Part shown: in pieces, positions 30,255-39,782 of the stretch
Numbering within the stretch: position 1 is the stretch's first letter
Layout of the letters: every line of letters begins with the position of its first letter
Assembly (NCBI GenBank): GCA_013373635.1
Contig: JABXHN010000016.1
Location: 62,001 to 126,000 of the forward strand
Direction: 5' to 3'
DNA from: Flavobacteriaceae bacterium
GTDB lineage: Bacteria > Bacteroidota > Bacteroidia > Flavobacteriales > Flavobacteriaceae
DNA length: 64,000 bases
Notes under the pieces: generated by a model
Told to the model about the DNA's origin: nothing
Databases searched by the model: none
Seen by the model: only the letters and a program-made list of their open reading frames with translations
Made by a program: the position numbers and the translations under genes

Positions 30255-31883
30255 TTAGTTTCCTAAAAATGGATATCTGTAATCAGAAGGAGTGTCAAAA
30301 GTCTCCTTAATTAATCGAGGTGATACCCAACGGAGTAGGTTTTGAGCAGAACCAGCTTTGTCGTTCGTTCCTGAAGCTCTTGCACCTCCAAATGGTTGTT
30401 GTCCTACAACGGCTCCAGTTGGTTTGTCATTGATGTAGAAGTTACCTGCTGAATTTTGTAATGCAACTGTTGCCTCAGTAATCGCATAGCGGTCTTTCGC
30501 TAGAACAGCTCCTGTCAGTGCGTAAATAGAGGTGTTGTCAACGAGTTTTAAGGTATCTGACCAATCTTCATCCTTATAGACATAAATTGTTACTACAGGT
30601 CCAAAAAGTTCTGTTTCCATAGTGGTGTACTTTGGATCCTTTGTAAGGATGGCAGTTGGTTCGATAAAGTATCCTTTTGATTTGTCGTAACCGCCGCCGG
30701 CGATGATTTCAACATCCTTATCATTTTTTGCTGCCTCTATATAAGAAGCTAATTTGTCAAATGCACCTTCGTGAATGACAGCAGTGACAAAGTTACTCAT
30801 GTCTTCTGGTGATCCAGGTTTGTTGATCGAAGCCATGTCATTTTTTAAATACTCGAGTATTTCATCCGCTTTAGAAGATGGTATGTATACTCTAGAAGCA
30901 GCACTACATTTTTGACCTTGAAGTTCGAACGCTCCTCTGACAATTGCAGTTGCTACTTGTTTAGAATCAGCAGATGGATGAGAAATAATAAAATCTTTAC
31001 CACCGGTTTCCCCTACAATTCGAGGATAGGTTTTATATGTCTGAATATTGTTCCCAATCTGTGTCCACAGTGATTTGAAGACCTGAGTAGAGCCAGTAAA
31101 GTGAATACCTGCAAAATCTGGATGAGACAATATTGTTTCTGTAACCATAACAGGATCTCCATAAATCACATTGATCACTCCATCTGGAAGTCCAGCTTCC
31201 TTGAAAATATCAACAATTACTTTAGCAGAATAAATTTGAGAATCTGAAGGTTTCCAAACCACAACATTTCCCATCATGGCTGCAGAAGCAGGAAGATTTC
31301 CGGCGATTGCAGTAAAGTTGAATGGAGTGATGGCGTATACAAATCCTTCCAATGGTCTGTATTCTACACGATTCCAAATACCGTCAGATGAAATTGGCTG
31401 ATCGCTGTATATTTGTTGCATAAAGCTAACATTGAATCTCAAGAAATCGATAAACTCACAAGCTGCGTCAATTTCTGCTTGATGAATTGTTTTTGATTGA
31501 GCAATCATCGTTGCCGCATTGATTTTATAGCGATACTTTTTAGAAATTAAATCAGCAGCTTTTAAAAATACGGCTGCTCTTTGTTCCCATGGAGTATTAG
31601 CCCATTTGCTTCTGTTTTCAAGTGCGTTTTCGATCGCATCTTGAACGTGCTTTTTCTCAGCTAAATGATAAGTTCCTACTTGGTGCTTGTGATCGTGAGG
31701 AGGTGATAGGGGTTTGGTATTCCCGGTTCGAACTTCCTCAGATCCTATATACATTGGAATATCAACAGTACTGTTAAACATACTTGTGTATTCACGGAGG
31801 ACTTCTTCACGCTCCAAACTTCCAGGTGCATATGATTTTACAGCCTCATTTACTGGAGTTGGTACATTGAAAAATGCATTCAT
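30255..31883 (-). CDS. pruA: L-glutamate gamma-semialdehyde dehydrogenase (1-pyrroline-5-carboxylate dehydrogenase)
   Basis: 'GIHFTGSTQVFKSLW', 'GETGGKDFIISHPSAD', 'GAFELQGQKCSAASRVYIP'. Confidence 0.95.
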   Translation of the reverse strand: MNAFFNVPTPVNEAVKSYAPGSLEREEVLREYTSMFNSTVDIPMYIGSEEVRTGNTKPLSPPHDHKHQVGTYHLAEKKHVQDAIENALENRSKWANTPWEQRAAVFLKAADLISKKYRYKINAATMIAQSKTIHQAEIDAACEFIDFLRFNVSFMQQIYSDQPISSDGIWNRVEYRPLEGFVYAITPFNFTAIAGNLPASAAMMGNVVVWKPSDSQIYSAKVIVDIFKEAGLPDGVINVIYGDPVMVTETILSHPDFAGIHFTGSTQVFKSLWTQIGNNIQTYKTYPRIVGETGGKDFIISHPSADSKQVATAIVRGAFELQGQKCSAASRVYIPSSKADEILEYLKNDMASINKPGSPEDMSNFVTAVIHEGAFDKLASYIEAAKNDKDVEIIAGGGYDKSKGYFIEPTAILTKDPKYTTMETELFGPVVTIYVYKDEDWSDTLKLVDNTSIYALTGAVLAKDRYAITEATVALQNSAGNFYINDKPTGAVVGQQPFGGARASGTNDKAGSAQNLLRWVSPRLIKETFDTPSDYRYPFLGN

Positions 31884-31915
31884 AGTTTAGTGTATTTAAG
31901 AGGATTATTGTTGGT

Positions 31916-31923
31916 CAAAGATA
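31916..31923 (-). promoter_or_regulatory. -7 box TATCTTTG upstream of pruA
   Basis: TAnnTTTG match. Confidence 0.55.
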
Positions 31924-31954
31924 CAAAAGTGAAATAGAAAAACATGGCGATTCA

Positions 31955-33208
31955 CTAGTTTTCTATTTGCTGGGAATTTGCGATTCCAATACCTACTAAT
32001 CGGTCGTAAATTGATCCGAATCTACGGTAGTAAACTAATATGTGATATTGGTTTTCAGTTACGTGAAAATTTCCGCTGATCAGATTGTCTATTCTTTGAT
32101 TTTTTTTGTCAACTGCTATGTATTTGTAATTGTAGAACCCTTGTTTGAGTAAGAGACTCGCCTGATAGCGATTGATGTCTTTGTTAAAATTCATTTTGGT
32201 TTCATCACTCCAATTGTAATTGTTGAATTTTCCGCTGAGATAAATTTGTTTTATCTCATTGTTGATTGGAGGTTCTAGACTAAAGTGAACCCAAGTGTAA
32301 TCGGCTTCGATACTTGGATTTGTTCCTTGTGTGGTGTTAATTCTAAAATCTCCATTGATATCTGGAAAATAGGTGTAGGGCAATTGCGCTCTTGATCTAT
32401 TGCCATATAGCCAGTGCTCGTATATGTCAGCAAGTTCAATTTTAGCGATAGTACCTTGAGCTGCTCTAATGTCTTTGGTGTCAAAATTGAGGTATTCATT
32501 ACCAGCGTTAAAACTAGCTTCATTTGAATATCTAAAAACCAATTCATTCCCTTTGTTGTATTGAGGGTATAGATATCTAATGGTGCTATTCCAATCGTAA
32601 TTCTGCATCAACGCAATCTGGATCTCTTTCTTGGGATTAGCCGTGTTTAAATTCTCTGTAAAAATTGAAAACTCTATATTTTGTTTAGTGTTCATGCTTT
32701 CAAAATCTCTATTTCGCTTTACTTGAGCCGAAACTTTAGAAAGATTCTCAAACACTATAAACCTTCTTGAAAACATTAAGTCATCATAAGAGTCGTAAAT
32801 TTCAATCATGTAATTTCCACTTACTTTTAAGCTTAAATCAGCATTGGGAATTGTCAATTGATAATTGGAATATTGAACTAAAGTATTATAGGAATTGTTG
32901 TAATTTCTAATACGTTGATTGTCATTTCCATTTAGGTATTCGCTCTTTAAAAGTTTTGAAGGAGACCAATCGTAATTACAGTGAATAATTCTGTAGTAGT
33001 AATCACTTTCATCAGCTTTTAGATCATCGAAACTCAAAAAAAAAGGTTCGCCTAATCGAACAATTGGAAATTGATCGTCTGAGGCTCCTTTAAAAATAAT
33101 GGTACGCAGGTATTGAGGAGGTTCCTTTTCAATTAGTTCTTGAGCATTAACTATCTGAAATACAGATAATAACAAGATAAAATTGATTAAAACATACTTT
33201 TTTATCAT
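31955..33208 (-). CDS. DUF5103-like secreted protein with a C-terminal E-set/CBM48-like segment
   Basis: Signal peptide; 'QYLRTIIFKGASDDQFPIVRLGEPFFLSFDDL' and 'IYLSGKFNNYNWSDETKMNFNKDINRYQASLLLKQGFYNYKYI'. Confidence 0.75.
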   Translation of the reverse strand: MIKKYVLINFILLLSVFQIVNAQELIEKEPPQYLRTIIFKGASDDQFPIVRLGEPFFLSFDDLKADESDYYYRIIHCNYDWSPSKLLKSEYLNGNDNQRIRNYNNSYNTLVQYSNYQLTIPNADLSLKVSGNYMIEIYDSYDDLMFSRRFIVFENLSKVSAQVKRNRDFESMNTKQNIEFSIFTENLNTANPKKEIQIALMQNYDWNSTIRYLYPQYNKGNELVFRYSNEASFNAGNEYLNFDTKDIRAAQGTIAKIELADIYEHWLYGNRSRAQLPYTYFPDINGDFRINTTQGTNPSIEADYTWVHFSLEPPINNEIKQIYLSGKFNNYNWSDETKMNFNKDINRYQASLLLKQGFYNYKYIAVDKKNQRIDNLISGNFHVTENQYHILVYYRRFGSIYDRLVGIGIANSQQIEN

Positions 33209-33300
33209 GAGTTAAAGATAGTATTTTTGTTAGATTTTATAAATGAAAATATTGCGAAAAATTTAATTGTTAATTATTATGAATACTCTCAATTTAGTCA

Positions 33301-33309
33301 TAAATTTGC
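33301..33309 (+). promoter_or_regulatory. -7 box TAAATTTGC upstream of nqr operon
   Basis: TAnnTTTG match, 39 nt before nqrA ATG. Confidence 0.5.
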
Positions 33310-33348
33310 ATCAATTTTTTAAAGAAATTAACTAAAGGTCTACATAAT

Positions 33349-34701
33349 ATGTCTACAGACATTCGAATCAAAAAAGGATTAGACATTAATCTTGTAGGAG
33401 CCGCTCAAAAAGAGACTAGTATTCTCAAAGACAGTGACTCGTATCAGATTAATCTAGATGACTTCCACGGAATTGTTCCAAAATTACTTCTCAAACAATG
33501 TGAAAAAGTTAAAGCAGGTCAAGGGTTGTTTTTTAACAAAGACAATGAAGAGATGCTATTTGTTTCTCCTGTAAGTGGAGTGATTGACGAAATTAAAAGA
33601 GGGGCAAGAAGAAGAGTATTAACTATCACCATCAAAGCTGATGGAACTGATTCTACTGAAAAACTTCAAACGGTAAATCTTGAAAATGACAGTGCTGATC
33701 AAATTAAGAAAGCATTGTTAGCTGGTGGTTGTTGGCCGTTTATCAAACAACGTCCTTACGATATAATCGCAAATCCAGCTGATACTCCTAAGGGTATATT
33801 TATTTCTGGATTGGATACAGCTCCATTGGCTGCTGATTTAGATTATACACTCGCAGGAAGTGAAAAATACTTGCAAGCTGCAGTTACCGCACTTGGTAAA
33901 TTAACTTCTGGTTCAGTTCACATTTCTGTTAAAGGAAGTTCCTCAGTTCTTGCAGGTTTAGAAGGTGTTCAATTACATACTGTTTCTGGACCACATCCTG
34001 CTGGACTCGTTGGAACGCTTATCAATAAAGTAGATCCTATTAATAAAGGAGAACGCGTTTGGACTGTGAATGCTGCTGATTTAGAAATTATCGGTAAGCT
34101 TTTATTAGAAGGTGAGTTTGACGGTTCAAGAACTATAGCAGTTGCTGGATCTGGAGTTTCAAAACCATCATATGTTCGCGTTAAATTAGGAGCAGAAATC
34201 AAAACTGTTTTAGATGCAGCTGGTGGATTGACTGATGAAAATGTCAGAGTAATCAATGGAAATGTTCTTACAGGAACAGGTGTTGCTTCATTCAGATACC
34301 TTAGATTTTACAACAATTCTGTCACGGTAATTCCAGAAGGGAATGATTACGAACTTTTTGGATGGGCGAAACCAGTTTCAAATAAAGTATCTATTACAAG
34401 AGCCCTAACCTTATCGTGGTTAAACAAGCGCAAAAAATACAATCTCAATACCAATACAAACGGGGAGCACAGGGCATTTGTGCTCACAGGTCAGTACGAG
34501 CAAGTATTTCCATTGGATATTTATCCAATGCAACTGCTGAAGTCTTGTATGATTAAAGATCTCGATGAGATGGAGCAGTTAGGATTATACGAAGTAGCTC
34601 CTGAGGATTTTGCGCTTACAGAATTTGTGTGTGTTTCAAAGCAACCACACCAAAAAATTATTAGAGAAGCATTGGATTTATTACATAAAGAAATCGGATA
34701 A
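33349..34701 (+). CDS. nqrA: Na+-translocating NADH:quinone reductase subunit A
   Basis: 'RIKKGLDINLVGAAQ', 'GPHPAGLVGTLINKVDPINKGERVWTVNA'. Confidence 0.96.
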   Translation: MSTDIRIKKGLDINLVGAAQKETSILKDSDSYQINLDDFHGIVPKLLLKQCEKVKAGQGLFFNKDNEEMLFVSPVSGVIDEIKRGARRRVLTITIKADGTDSTEKLQTVNLENDSADQIKKALLAGGCWPFIKQRPYDIIANPADTPKGIFISGLDTAPLAADLDYTLAGSEKYLQAAVTALGKLTSGSVHISVKGSSSVLAGLEGVQLHTVSGPHPAGLVGTLINKVDPINKGERVWTVNAADLEIIGKLLLEGEFDGSRTIAVAGSGVSKPSYVRVKLGAEIKTVLDAAGGLTDENVRVINGNVLTGTGVASFRYLRFYNNSVTVIPEGNDYELFGWAKPVSNKVSITRALTLSWLNKRKKYNLNTNTNGEHRAFVLTGQYEQVFPLDIYPMQLLKSCMIKDLDEMEQLGLYEVAPEDFALTEFVCVSKQPHQKIIREALDLLHKEIG

Positions 34702-34702
34702 A

Positions 34703-35920
34703 ATGAGTTTAAAAAACAAGTTACACCTATTAAAGGAAAAGTACAGCGATAAAAAGTATGCTCCAGCATTTAATGCACTTCATACCTTTTTATATACTCC
34801 AAATGAAACAACGCATTCAGGAGCCCATGTTCGTGCTGTAGACGATCTAAAAAGAACGATGAATACCGTAATCACAGCTTTGATTCCGATATTGATTTTT
34901 AGTTTCTTTAATGCTGGTTACCAACACTATTCAGCAATTAATGGATTTCCATCAGACTTTAGTGTTCTTGAACACTTTTTGACCTTAGACAACTTCTTAG
35001 TTGGACTTGTTACCATCCTTCCACTCGTTGTAATTTCTTACGGAGTAGGATTGGGTGTTGAGTTTTTGTTTGCAGTCATCAAAGGTCACGAGGTAGAAGA
35101 GGGTTATTTGGTTACAGGAATGTTAGTTCCTTTGATTATTCCTGTCGACACACCATTATGGATGTTAGCGATTGCGGTAATTTTTGGAGTTGTGATAGGT
35201 AAAGAGGTTTTTGGTGGTACAGGGATGAATATCCTAAACCCAGCACTTACCATTAGAGCATTTTTATTCTTCTCATATCCAACATGGATGAGTGGGGATA
35301 AGGTTTGGGTTCACCAGGCGGTTGAACGCGCTGGGACTGCAGATGCTATTTCTGGAGAAACTATATTAGGTTCTCTTGCACAGGGAGCTGATTATTCTTA
35401 TTCAGTATCAGATATGTTCTTTGGATTTATTCCAGGATCAGTTGGAGAGACTTCAACCTTCTTAATTTTATTAGGAGGTTTGTTCTTAATCTTTACTAAG
35501 ATTGGATCTTGGAGAATTATGCTAAGTGCTGTAATCGGAGCACTTGTAATGGGATTGATCTTTAACGGCGTTGTTGATGCTGGTTGGATACACTCCAGTT
35601 CTAAATTTTATCATTTAATGAGCCTACCTTACTGGCAACATTTAATAGTTGGAGGATTGGCATTCGGTATCGTTTATATGGCAACTGATCCAGTTACTGC
35701 TGCTCAAACTGAAAAAGGTAAGTGGTACTACGGATTTTTGATCGGATTTATTTCTGTGATGATTCGTGTATTCAACCCAGCTTATCCAGAAGGAGTATTC
35801 TTGGCGATTCTTCTTATGAACGTCTTTGCTCCAACTATTGATCACTATGTGGTTAGAGGAAATGTGAAAAGACGTTTAAAACGTACTAAAAAATCAATTG
35901 CTAACCTTGAAACTGTTTAA
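34703..35920 (+). CDS. nqrB: Na+-NQR subunit B
   Basis: Multi-TM; 'GKEVFGGTGMNILNPALTIRAFLFFSYPTWMSGDKVW', ATG 34703 preferred over 34610. Confidence 0.95.
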   Translation: MSLKNKLHLLKEKYSDKKYAPAFNALHTFLYTPNETTHSGAHVRAVDDLKRTMNTVITALIPILIFSFFNAGYQHYSAINGFPSDFSVLEHFLTLDNFLVGLVTILPLVVISYGVGLGVEFLFAVIKGHEVEEGYLVTGMLVPLIIPVDTPLWMLAIAVIFGVVIGKEVFGGTGMNILNPALTIRAFLFFSYPTWMSGDKVWVHQAVERAGTADAISGETILGSLAQGADYSYSVSDMFFGFIPGSVGETSTFLILLGGLFLIFTKIGSWRIMLSAVIGALVMGLIFNGVVDAGWIHSSSKFYHLMSLPYWQHLIVGGLAFGIVYMATDPVTAAQTEKGKWYYGFLIGFISVMIRVFNPAYPEGVFLAILLMNVFAPTIDHYVVRGNVKRRLKRTKKSIANLETV

Positions 35921-35922
35921 CA

Positions 35923-36669
35923 ATGGCAATTAATACAGATAAAAATTCATATACTTTTATTTTCGCAATCATCATGGTTGTGGTTGTAGGAGCCTTATTA
36001 GCTTTTGTTTCTTCTTCTTTAAGCGGAACCATAAGTGAAAACATTCGATTAGAAAAACAACAAAACATCCTCTATGCGATGGGTGTTAATAATAACGACG
36101 AGGGAAGCGTTGAGTTTATTTCAACCTCTGAGGTGGCTCAAGTTTTTAATCAGTACATCAAAAAGCAATTAGTAATCGAAGGTGATCAAATCACTGAAGA
36201 CAAGGAAGCTTTTTTGATCGATTTAAAGAAAGAAGCAGAGCGAGCTAAAAATGGTGAAGCGCGTCGTTTACCTGTTTTTATTGGAGAAAAAGAGGGTAAG
36301 ACCTTCTACGTTCTTCCAATGTTAGGTAAAGGACTTTGGGACGCTATTTGGGGTTATGTTGCCTTAGATGACAAATTGGTGATTCAAGGAGTCTTCTTTG
36401 ATCACAAGGGAGAAACTCCTGGTCTTGGAGCTAACATCAAGCAGCGTTTCTTTATGGATGACTTTACAGGAGAATCTATTTTGAAAAACAATGACATTGT
36501 TGGGGTTAAAGTTATCAAAGGAAATAACGACCCACTAAACAATGATAAATTAGACAATGAAGTTGATGCGCTTGCAGGAGCGACTATTACTGGTAATGGT
36601 CTTTCAGCGATGCTTTCAGACAGCTTTAAGTTATACGAGAATTATTTAAACAGCATTTTAGTACAATAA
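35923..36669 (+). CDS. nqrC: Na+-NQR subunit C
   Basis: FMN-binding domain, 'EVDALAGATITGNGLSAML' flavinylation motif. Confidence 0.95.
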   Translation: MAINTDKNSYTFIFAIIMVVVVGALLAFVSSSLSGTISENIRLEKQQNILYAMGVNNNDEGSVEFISTSEVAQVFNQYIKKQLVIEGDQITEDKEAFLIDLKKEAERAKNGEARRLPVFIGEKEGKTFYVLPMLGKGLWDAIWGYVALDDKLVIQGVFFDHKGETPGLGANIKQRFFMDDFTGESILKNNDIVGVKVIKGNNDPLNNDKLDNEVDALAGATITGNGLSAMLSDSFKLYENYLNSILVQ

Positions 36670-36673
36670 GATT

Positions 36674-37321
36674 ATGGGATTACTATCTAAAAAAGATGCA
36701 GCCTTAATTAAAGATCCATTATTTGACAATAACCCGATTACAATTCAGGTATTGGGGATCTGTTCAGCGCTTGCCATCACAGCAGAATTAAAGGCGTCTA
36801 TCGTAATGGGGTTGTCAGTACTTTTCGTTTTAGGAATGGGTAATGTGGTGATCTCACTGATGAGAAACATCATACCATCTAAAATTAGAATTATTGTTCA
36901 ATTGGTTGTTGTAGCGGCGCTTGTAATTATTGTGGACCAAGTTTTAAAAGCATTCGCTTATGAGCTTAGTAAAACCCTTTCAGTCTTTGTTGGTCTGATT
37001 ATAACCAACTGTATTATCATGGGGCGTTTTGAGGCATTTGCTCTTGGTAATGGACCTTGGAAAGCTTTCTTAGACGGAATTGGAAATGCTGGAGGATATG
37101 CTATTATATTAGTGATTATTGGATTCTTTAGAGAACTCTTAGGGTCTGGAACACTTTTAGGATTTCAAGTTTTAGGAGATCCAATCGCTAAAACAGGAGT
37201 ATACGCTCTAGGATACGAGAACAACGGATTTATGTTGTTGTCTCCTATGGCTCTTATTGTAGTTGGACTTATTATTTGGGTACAACGTGCTAGAAATCCA
37301 AAACTTCAAGAATCTCACTAA
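36674..37321 (+). CDS. nqrD: Na+-NQR subunit D
   Basis: 'DPLFDNNPITIQVLGICSALAIT', 'GRFEAFALGNGPWKAFLDGIGNAGGY'. Confidence 0.96.
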   Translation: MGLLSKKDAALIKDPLFDNNPITIQVLGICSALAITAELKASIVMGLSVLFVLGMGNVVISLMRNIIPSKIRIIVQLVVVAALVIIVDQVLKAFAYELSKTLSVFVGLIITNCIIMGRFEAFALGNGPWKAFLDGIGNAGGYAIILVIIGFFRELLGSGTLLGFQVLGDPIAKTGVYALGYENNGFMLLSPMALIVVGLIIWVQRARNPKLQESH

Positions 37322-37331
37322 GAAATAAATT

Positions 37332-38066
37332 ATGGAACATTTAGAATTATTTTTCAAGTCTATTTTTATCGATAATATGGTATTTGCCACATTCTTAGGA
37401 ATGTGTTCTTACTTAGCTGTATCTAAAAAAGTGTCAACTGCAGTGGGATTAGGTGCTGCTGTAATCTTTGTAATGGCTGTTACAGTTCCTATGAACTGGC
37501 TTTTAGATCAATACTTATTAAGAGATGGTGCGCTTGCGTGGTTAGGACCTGAGTATGCAGATTACAACTTAGGATTTTTATCATTCATTCTCTTTATCGC
37601 GACTATTGCTACCATGGTACAATTAGTTGAAATTATTGTTGAGAAGTTTGCACCAGCATTATACAATTCATTGGGTATTTTCTTACCACTAATCGCTGTA
37701 AACTGTGCTATATTGGGAGGATCTCTCTTTATGCAATCAAGAGAAATTCCTTCTTTAGCTTTAGCATTTAATTACGGAATTAGTTCAGGTATTGGATGGT
37801 TCTTGGCAATTTTAGCAATAGCTGCGATTCGTGAAAAGATCCGATATTCAAATGTACCACCAGCACTTAGAGGGTTGGGAATTACTTTCATCCTTACAGG
37901 TCTTATGGCAATTGGATTCATGAGCTTTGGAGGAATGTTAACTGGTGATAACCCAGTACCTGAAGCTCCAGTAGAAGAGACTGCTACTGTAGTAGAAGAT
38001 AAAAAAGAAGAATTAAAAGAAGAGAAAAGAGCAGATGTTATCTCTTATAATGATTTAAATAAATAA
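37332..38066 (+). CDS. nqrE: Na+-NQR subunit E with charged C-terminal extension
   Basis: '[25 protein letters not shown]', '[17 protein letters not shown]'; tail [27 protein letters not shown]. Confidence 0.95.
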   Translation: MEHLELFFKSIFIDNMVFATFLGMCSYLAVSKKVSTAVGLGAAVIFVMAVTVPMNWLLDQYLLRDGALAWLGPEYADYNLGFLSFILFIATIATMVQLVEIIVEKFAPALYNSLGIFLPLIAVNCAILGGSLFMQSREIPSLALAFNYGISSGIGWFLAILAIAAIREKIRYSNVPPALRGLGITFILTGLMAIGFMSFGGMLTGDNPVPEAPVEETATVVEDKKEELKEEKRADVISYNDLNK

Positions 38067-38068
38067 GA

Positions 38069-39376
38069 ATGATTTTAGCGATAAGTACACTTACTACCAT
38101 TGTTATTACTGTAGTTGCCTTTATGGTGTTGCTACTAGTATTGGTTTCTTTATTGTTGTTTACTAAAGAAAAATTATCTCCTTCAGGACCTGTAACCATT
38201 ACCATCAACGGTGAGAAAAAGGTTGAGGTTGCTTCAGGAGGATCTCTTTTATCGACTCTTGGTGGTCAAAAGATTTTCTTGCCTTCAGCTTGTGGTGGAG
38301 GTGGTACCTGTATTCAGTGTGAGTGTCACGTTCACTCTGGTGGGGGAGAAGCACTTCCTACTGAAACACCTCACTTTTCTAAAAGAGAACTCGTTGAGGG
38401 AGCTCGTTTAGCATGTCAGGTAAAGGTGAAGCAGGATATGGATATCTCTATTCCAGAAGAAGTTTTTGGGATTAAGAAGTGGCAAGGTAAAGTAGTTCGT
38501 AACTATAATGTAGCATCTTTTATCAAGGAATTCGTAGTAGAAATTCCAGAAGATATGAACTACAAGGCTGGTGGATATATTCAAATTGAGATCCCTCAGT
38601 GTGAAATCAAATACTCGGATATTGATATTACAGCACATCCAGAAGAGCACGATACTCCAGATAAATTCAAAGCGGAGTGGGACAAATTTAACTTATGGCC
38701 TCTAGTGATGAAAAATCCTGAAACTGTAGAACGAGCTTATTCAATGGCTTCTTACCCTGCAGAGGGAAGAGAAATCATGCTTAACGTTCGTATTGCTACT
38801 CCACCGTGGGATCGCAATAAAAATGGATGGATGGATGTGAATCCTGGAGTTGCATCATCCTATATCTTCTCTCGTAAAGCTGGAGATCCTGTAACGATTT
38901 CAGGACCTTACGGTGAATTCTTTATCAATGAATCAGAAGCAGAAATGCTTTATGTTGGTGGAGGAGCTGGTATGGCACCGATGCGTTCGCATTTATACCA
39001 CCTATTCAAAACCTTAAAAACGAATAGAAAAGTGACTTATTGGTATGGAGGACGTTCTAAGAGAGAATTATTCTACATCGATCACTTTAGACAATTGGAA
39101 AATGAGTTCCCTAACTTTAAATTCTACTTAGCGCTTTCAGAGCCAATGGAAGAAGACAACTGGAAAGTTAAGGAAGATCTCGACAGCCCAGGTGACGGAT
39201 TCGTTGGATTCATTCACAATGTGGTTATCGATCAATACTTGTCAAAACACGAGACACCTGAAGATATTGAATTATACTTCTGTGGACCACCACTGATGAA
39301 CAAAGCTGTTCAAAAAATGGGTGAAGACTTTGGTCTAGCTGATGAGAATATTCGCTTCGACGATTTCGGAGGATAA
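38069..39376 (+). CDS. nqrF: Na+-NQR subunit F
   Basis: [2Fe-2S] '[18 protein letters not shown]', FAD/NAD domain '[19 protein letters not shown]'. Confidence 0.97.
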   Translation: MILAISTLTTIVITVVAFMVLLLVLVSLLLFTKEKLSPSGPVTITINGEKKVEVASGGSLLSTLGGQKIFLPSACGGGGTCIQCECHVHSGGGEALPTETPHFSKRELVEGARLACQVKVKQDMDISIPEEVFGIKKWQGKVVRNYNVASFIKEFVVEIPEDMNYKAGGYIQIEIPQCEIKYSDIDITAHPEEHDTPDKFKAEWDKFNLWPLVMKNPETVERAYSMASYPAEGREIMLNVRIATPPWDRNKNGWMDVNPGVASSYIFSRKAGDPVTISGPYGEFFINESEAEMLYVGGGAGMAPMRSHLYHLFKTLKTNRKVTYWYGGRSKRELFYIDHFRQLENEFPNFKFYLALSEPMEEDNWKVKEDLDSPGDGFVGFIHNVVIDQYLSKHETPEDIELYFCGPPLMNKAVQKMGEDFGLADENIRFDDFGG

Positions 39377-39382
39377 AACAAG

Positions 39383-39404
39383 AGCCAGTAGTTTTCTACT
39401 GGCT
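39383..39404 (+). terminator. Intrinsic terminator after nqrF
   Basis: AGCCAGTAG tttt CTACTGGCT followed by T-run; perfect 9-bp stem. Confidence 0.9.
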
Positions 39405-39410
39405 TTTTTT

Positions 39411-39419
39411 TAGCTTTGC
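39411..39419 (+). promoter_or_regulatory. -7 box TAGCTTTGC 3 nt before ATG at 39423
   Basis: TAnnTTTGC consensus. Confidence 0.6.
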
Positions 39420-39422
39420 TTT

Positions 39423-39782
39423 ATGAAGATATTGACAGAACAGGAATTGCACAACTTAGCGATGAATTATGTGGGCAAAGAGTTAGAAGCTCAGGGCTAT
39501 GAGTTTATGGCCGTGAATTCTAAACTCAAGAAACACCCTCAATTTGTCTGTTTAAAGGATAAACAATTGCACTTTATTCTTGTGGAAGCCATCTGTTATC
39601 CTAGAAATCCTCATATAATCAATAATGATCGAGCTGAGAAAATGAGAGATCACGCTCAAAAGTTTGAAGGACTTACTTATTATGCAGCAGTAGGACTTCA
39701 CAATACTGAAGATCCGAGTTTGCCGATTTATCTCAACCAGCCCTATACGATTACCTATCCCGGTTTAAAAGAAATTAAATGA
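39423..39782 (+). CDS. Conserved-type small protein of unknown function between nqrF and apbE
   Basis: 119 aa, plausible codon usage, ATGA overlap with apbE; no flavin or Fe-S motifs. Confidence 0.85.
   Translation: MKILTEQELHNLAMNYVGKELEAQGYEFMAVNSKLKKHPQFVCLKDKQLHFILVEAICYPRNPHIINNDRAEKMRDHAQKFEGLTYYAAVGLHNTEDPSLPIYLNQPYTITYPGLKEIK

Noticed and set aside
37980-38040. Purine-rich (gaagaa/aaagaag) tract
   Set aside because: Explained by the Glu/Lys-rich NqrE tail rather than an independent DNA repeat
39423-39782. Annotation as an NQR subunit F
   Set aside because: True nqrF is 38069-39376 with the Fe-S and flavin motifs; this protein has none
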